Shown here: positions 13,297 to 13,527 of the stretch, in pieces
Layout of the letters: each line of letters opens with the position of its first letter
How positions within the stretch are numbered: position 1 is the first letter of the stretch
DNA from: Pseudomonadota bacterium
GTDB lineage: Bacteria; Pseudomonadota; Gammaproteobacteria; Burkholderiales; SCOH01
Assembly: GCA_030917985.1 (NCBI GenBank)
Contig: JAUPTR010000383.1
Span: 1 to 13,527 of the forward strand
Direction: 5' to 3'
Length of the DNA: 13,527 nt
Notes under the pieces: generated by a model
Told to the model about the DNA's origin: nothing
The model's database searches: none
The model's input: the letters and a program-made list of their open reading frames with translations, nothing else
Translations under genes and position numbers: made by a program

Positions 13297-13527
13297 TATC
13301 AACAAATGGCGGGGATACCCATGTGGGTGGTATGTGGATAACCCCGCCACATGATTGATGTGATGCTTGTTTTTGCCCTTGCCTAAAATTTGATCGATTG
13401 CCGGAAACCCGCATTGGAACTTGGTTTTGACTGTTTTGGCTGAGCGGGTTTAGCAGGCTGGTCGAGTATGCCGAGATGGGCGAATCGGCGGACACAGGAA
13501 ATGGGAAAAACAAAAAACGGACACCAA
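13297..13527 (+). other. Flank after rnr, no complete gene seen
   Basis: TGGCGGGG (13307-13314) pairs with CCCCGCCA (13342-13349), with an inner ATACC/GGTAT pairing; this is a likely rnr 3' structure, although no T-run follows directly. A second inverted repeat, AAACCCGC (13405-13412) and GCGGGTTT (13444-13451), follows. TTGACT (13426-13431), 17 bp and TTTAGC could be a weak promoter. Short frames open to the edge begin at ATG 13468, 13476 and 13501, and any could be the start of the next gene; none has a good ribosome binding site or a recognisable product. Confidence 0.4.

Noticed and set aside
13405..13451. Inverted repeat after rnr as an rnr terminator
   Set aside because: It has a 31-nt loop, lies over 100 nt from the stop, and has no T-run. 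The nearer stem at 13307-13349 is the better candidate.

Overview
The window is a stretch of bacterial chromosome that looks betaproteobacterial, most likely from the order Neisseriales. The evidence is the gene order rlmB, rpsF, priB, rpsR, rplI, dnaB, a short PriB that resembles the neisserial form more than the enteric one, CCA-encoded tRNAs, and moderate GC content. The genus cannot be told from the sequence. Nearly all genes are housekeeping or widely conserved, with no prophage, CRISPR array or defence cassette. The less ordinary material lies between genes and in promoter layout.

Layout, left to right. (1) 1-951 is the 3' part of waaF (LPS inner-core heptosyltransferase II), cut by the window edge. 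(2) 1097-2860 is a PAS-GGDEF-EAL cyclic-di-GMP protein whose first residues look like the tail of a lost PAS domain. (3) rlmB (23S rRNA methyltransferase) follows 3 bp later. A sigma-70-type promoter inside its end serves rpsF-priB-rpsR-rplI, which ends in a strong terminator. (4) dnaB (replicative helicase) follows with its own extended -10 promoter and terminator. (5) 6636-6895, between convergent genes, is almost entirely inverted repeats, including a 146-bp imperfect palindrome that stops 4 bp from the next stop codon. (6) On the minus strand, a PIN-PhoH ATPase gene and an orphan ParA-type ATPase gene form an apparent two-gene operon. (7) Also on the minus strand are a Bcp/PrxQ peroxiredoxin, an ArnD-like deformylase, and two tandem tRNA-Leu(CAG) genes. 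(8) rnr (RNase R) runs rightward from a TTG start. A consensus rRNA-like promoter for the tRNAs overlaps that start on the other strand. (9) 13297-13527 is noncoding or holds only the first codons of a gene beyond the edge.

Functional themes. RNA and ribosome biology dominate: RlmB, S6, S18, L9, two tRNA-Leu, RNase R and PIN-PhoH. DNA replication is covered by PriB and DnaB, which act in the same restart pathway. The envelope genes waaF and arnD both act on lipopolysaccharide, but they are far apart and not co-transcribed. I found no convincing new multi-gene system. The best leads are the structured intergenic block at 6679-6891, the face-to-face promoters between tRNA-Leu and rnr, and the phoH-parA pair.
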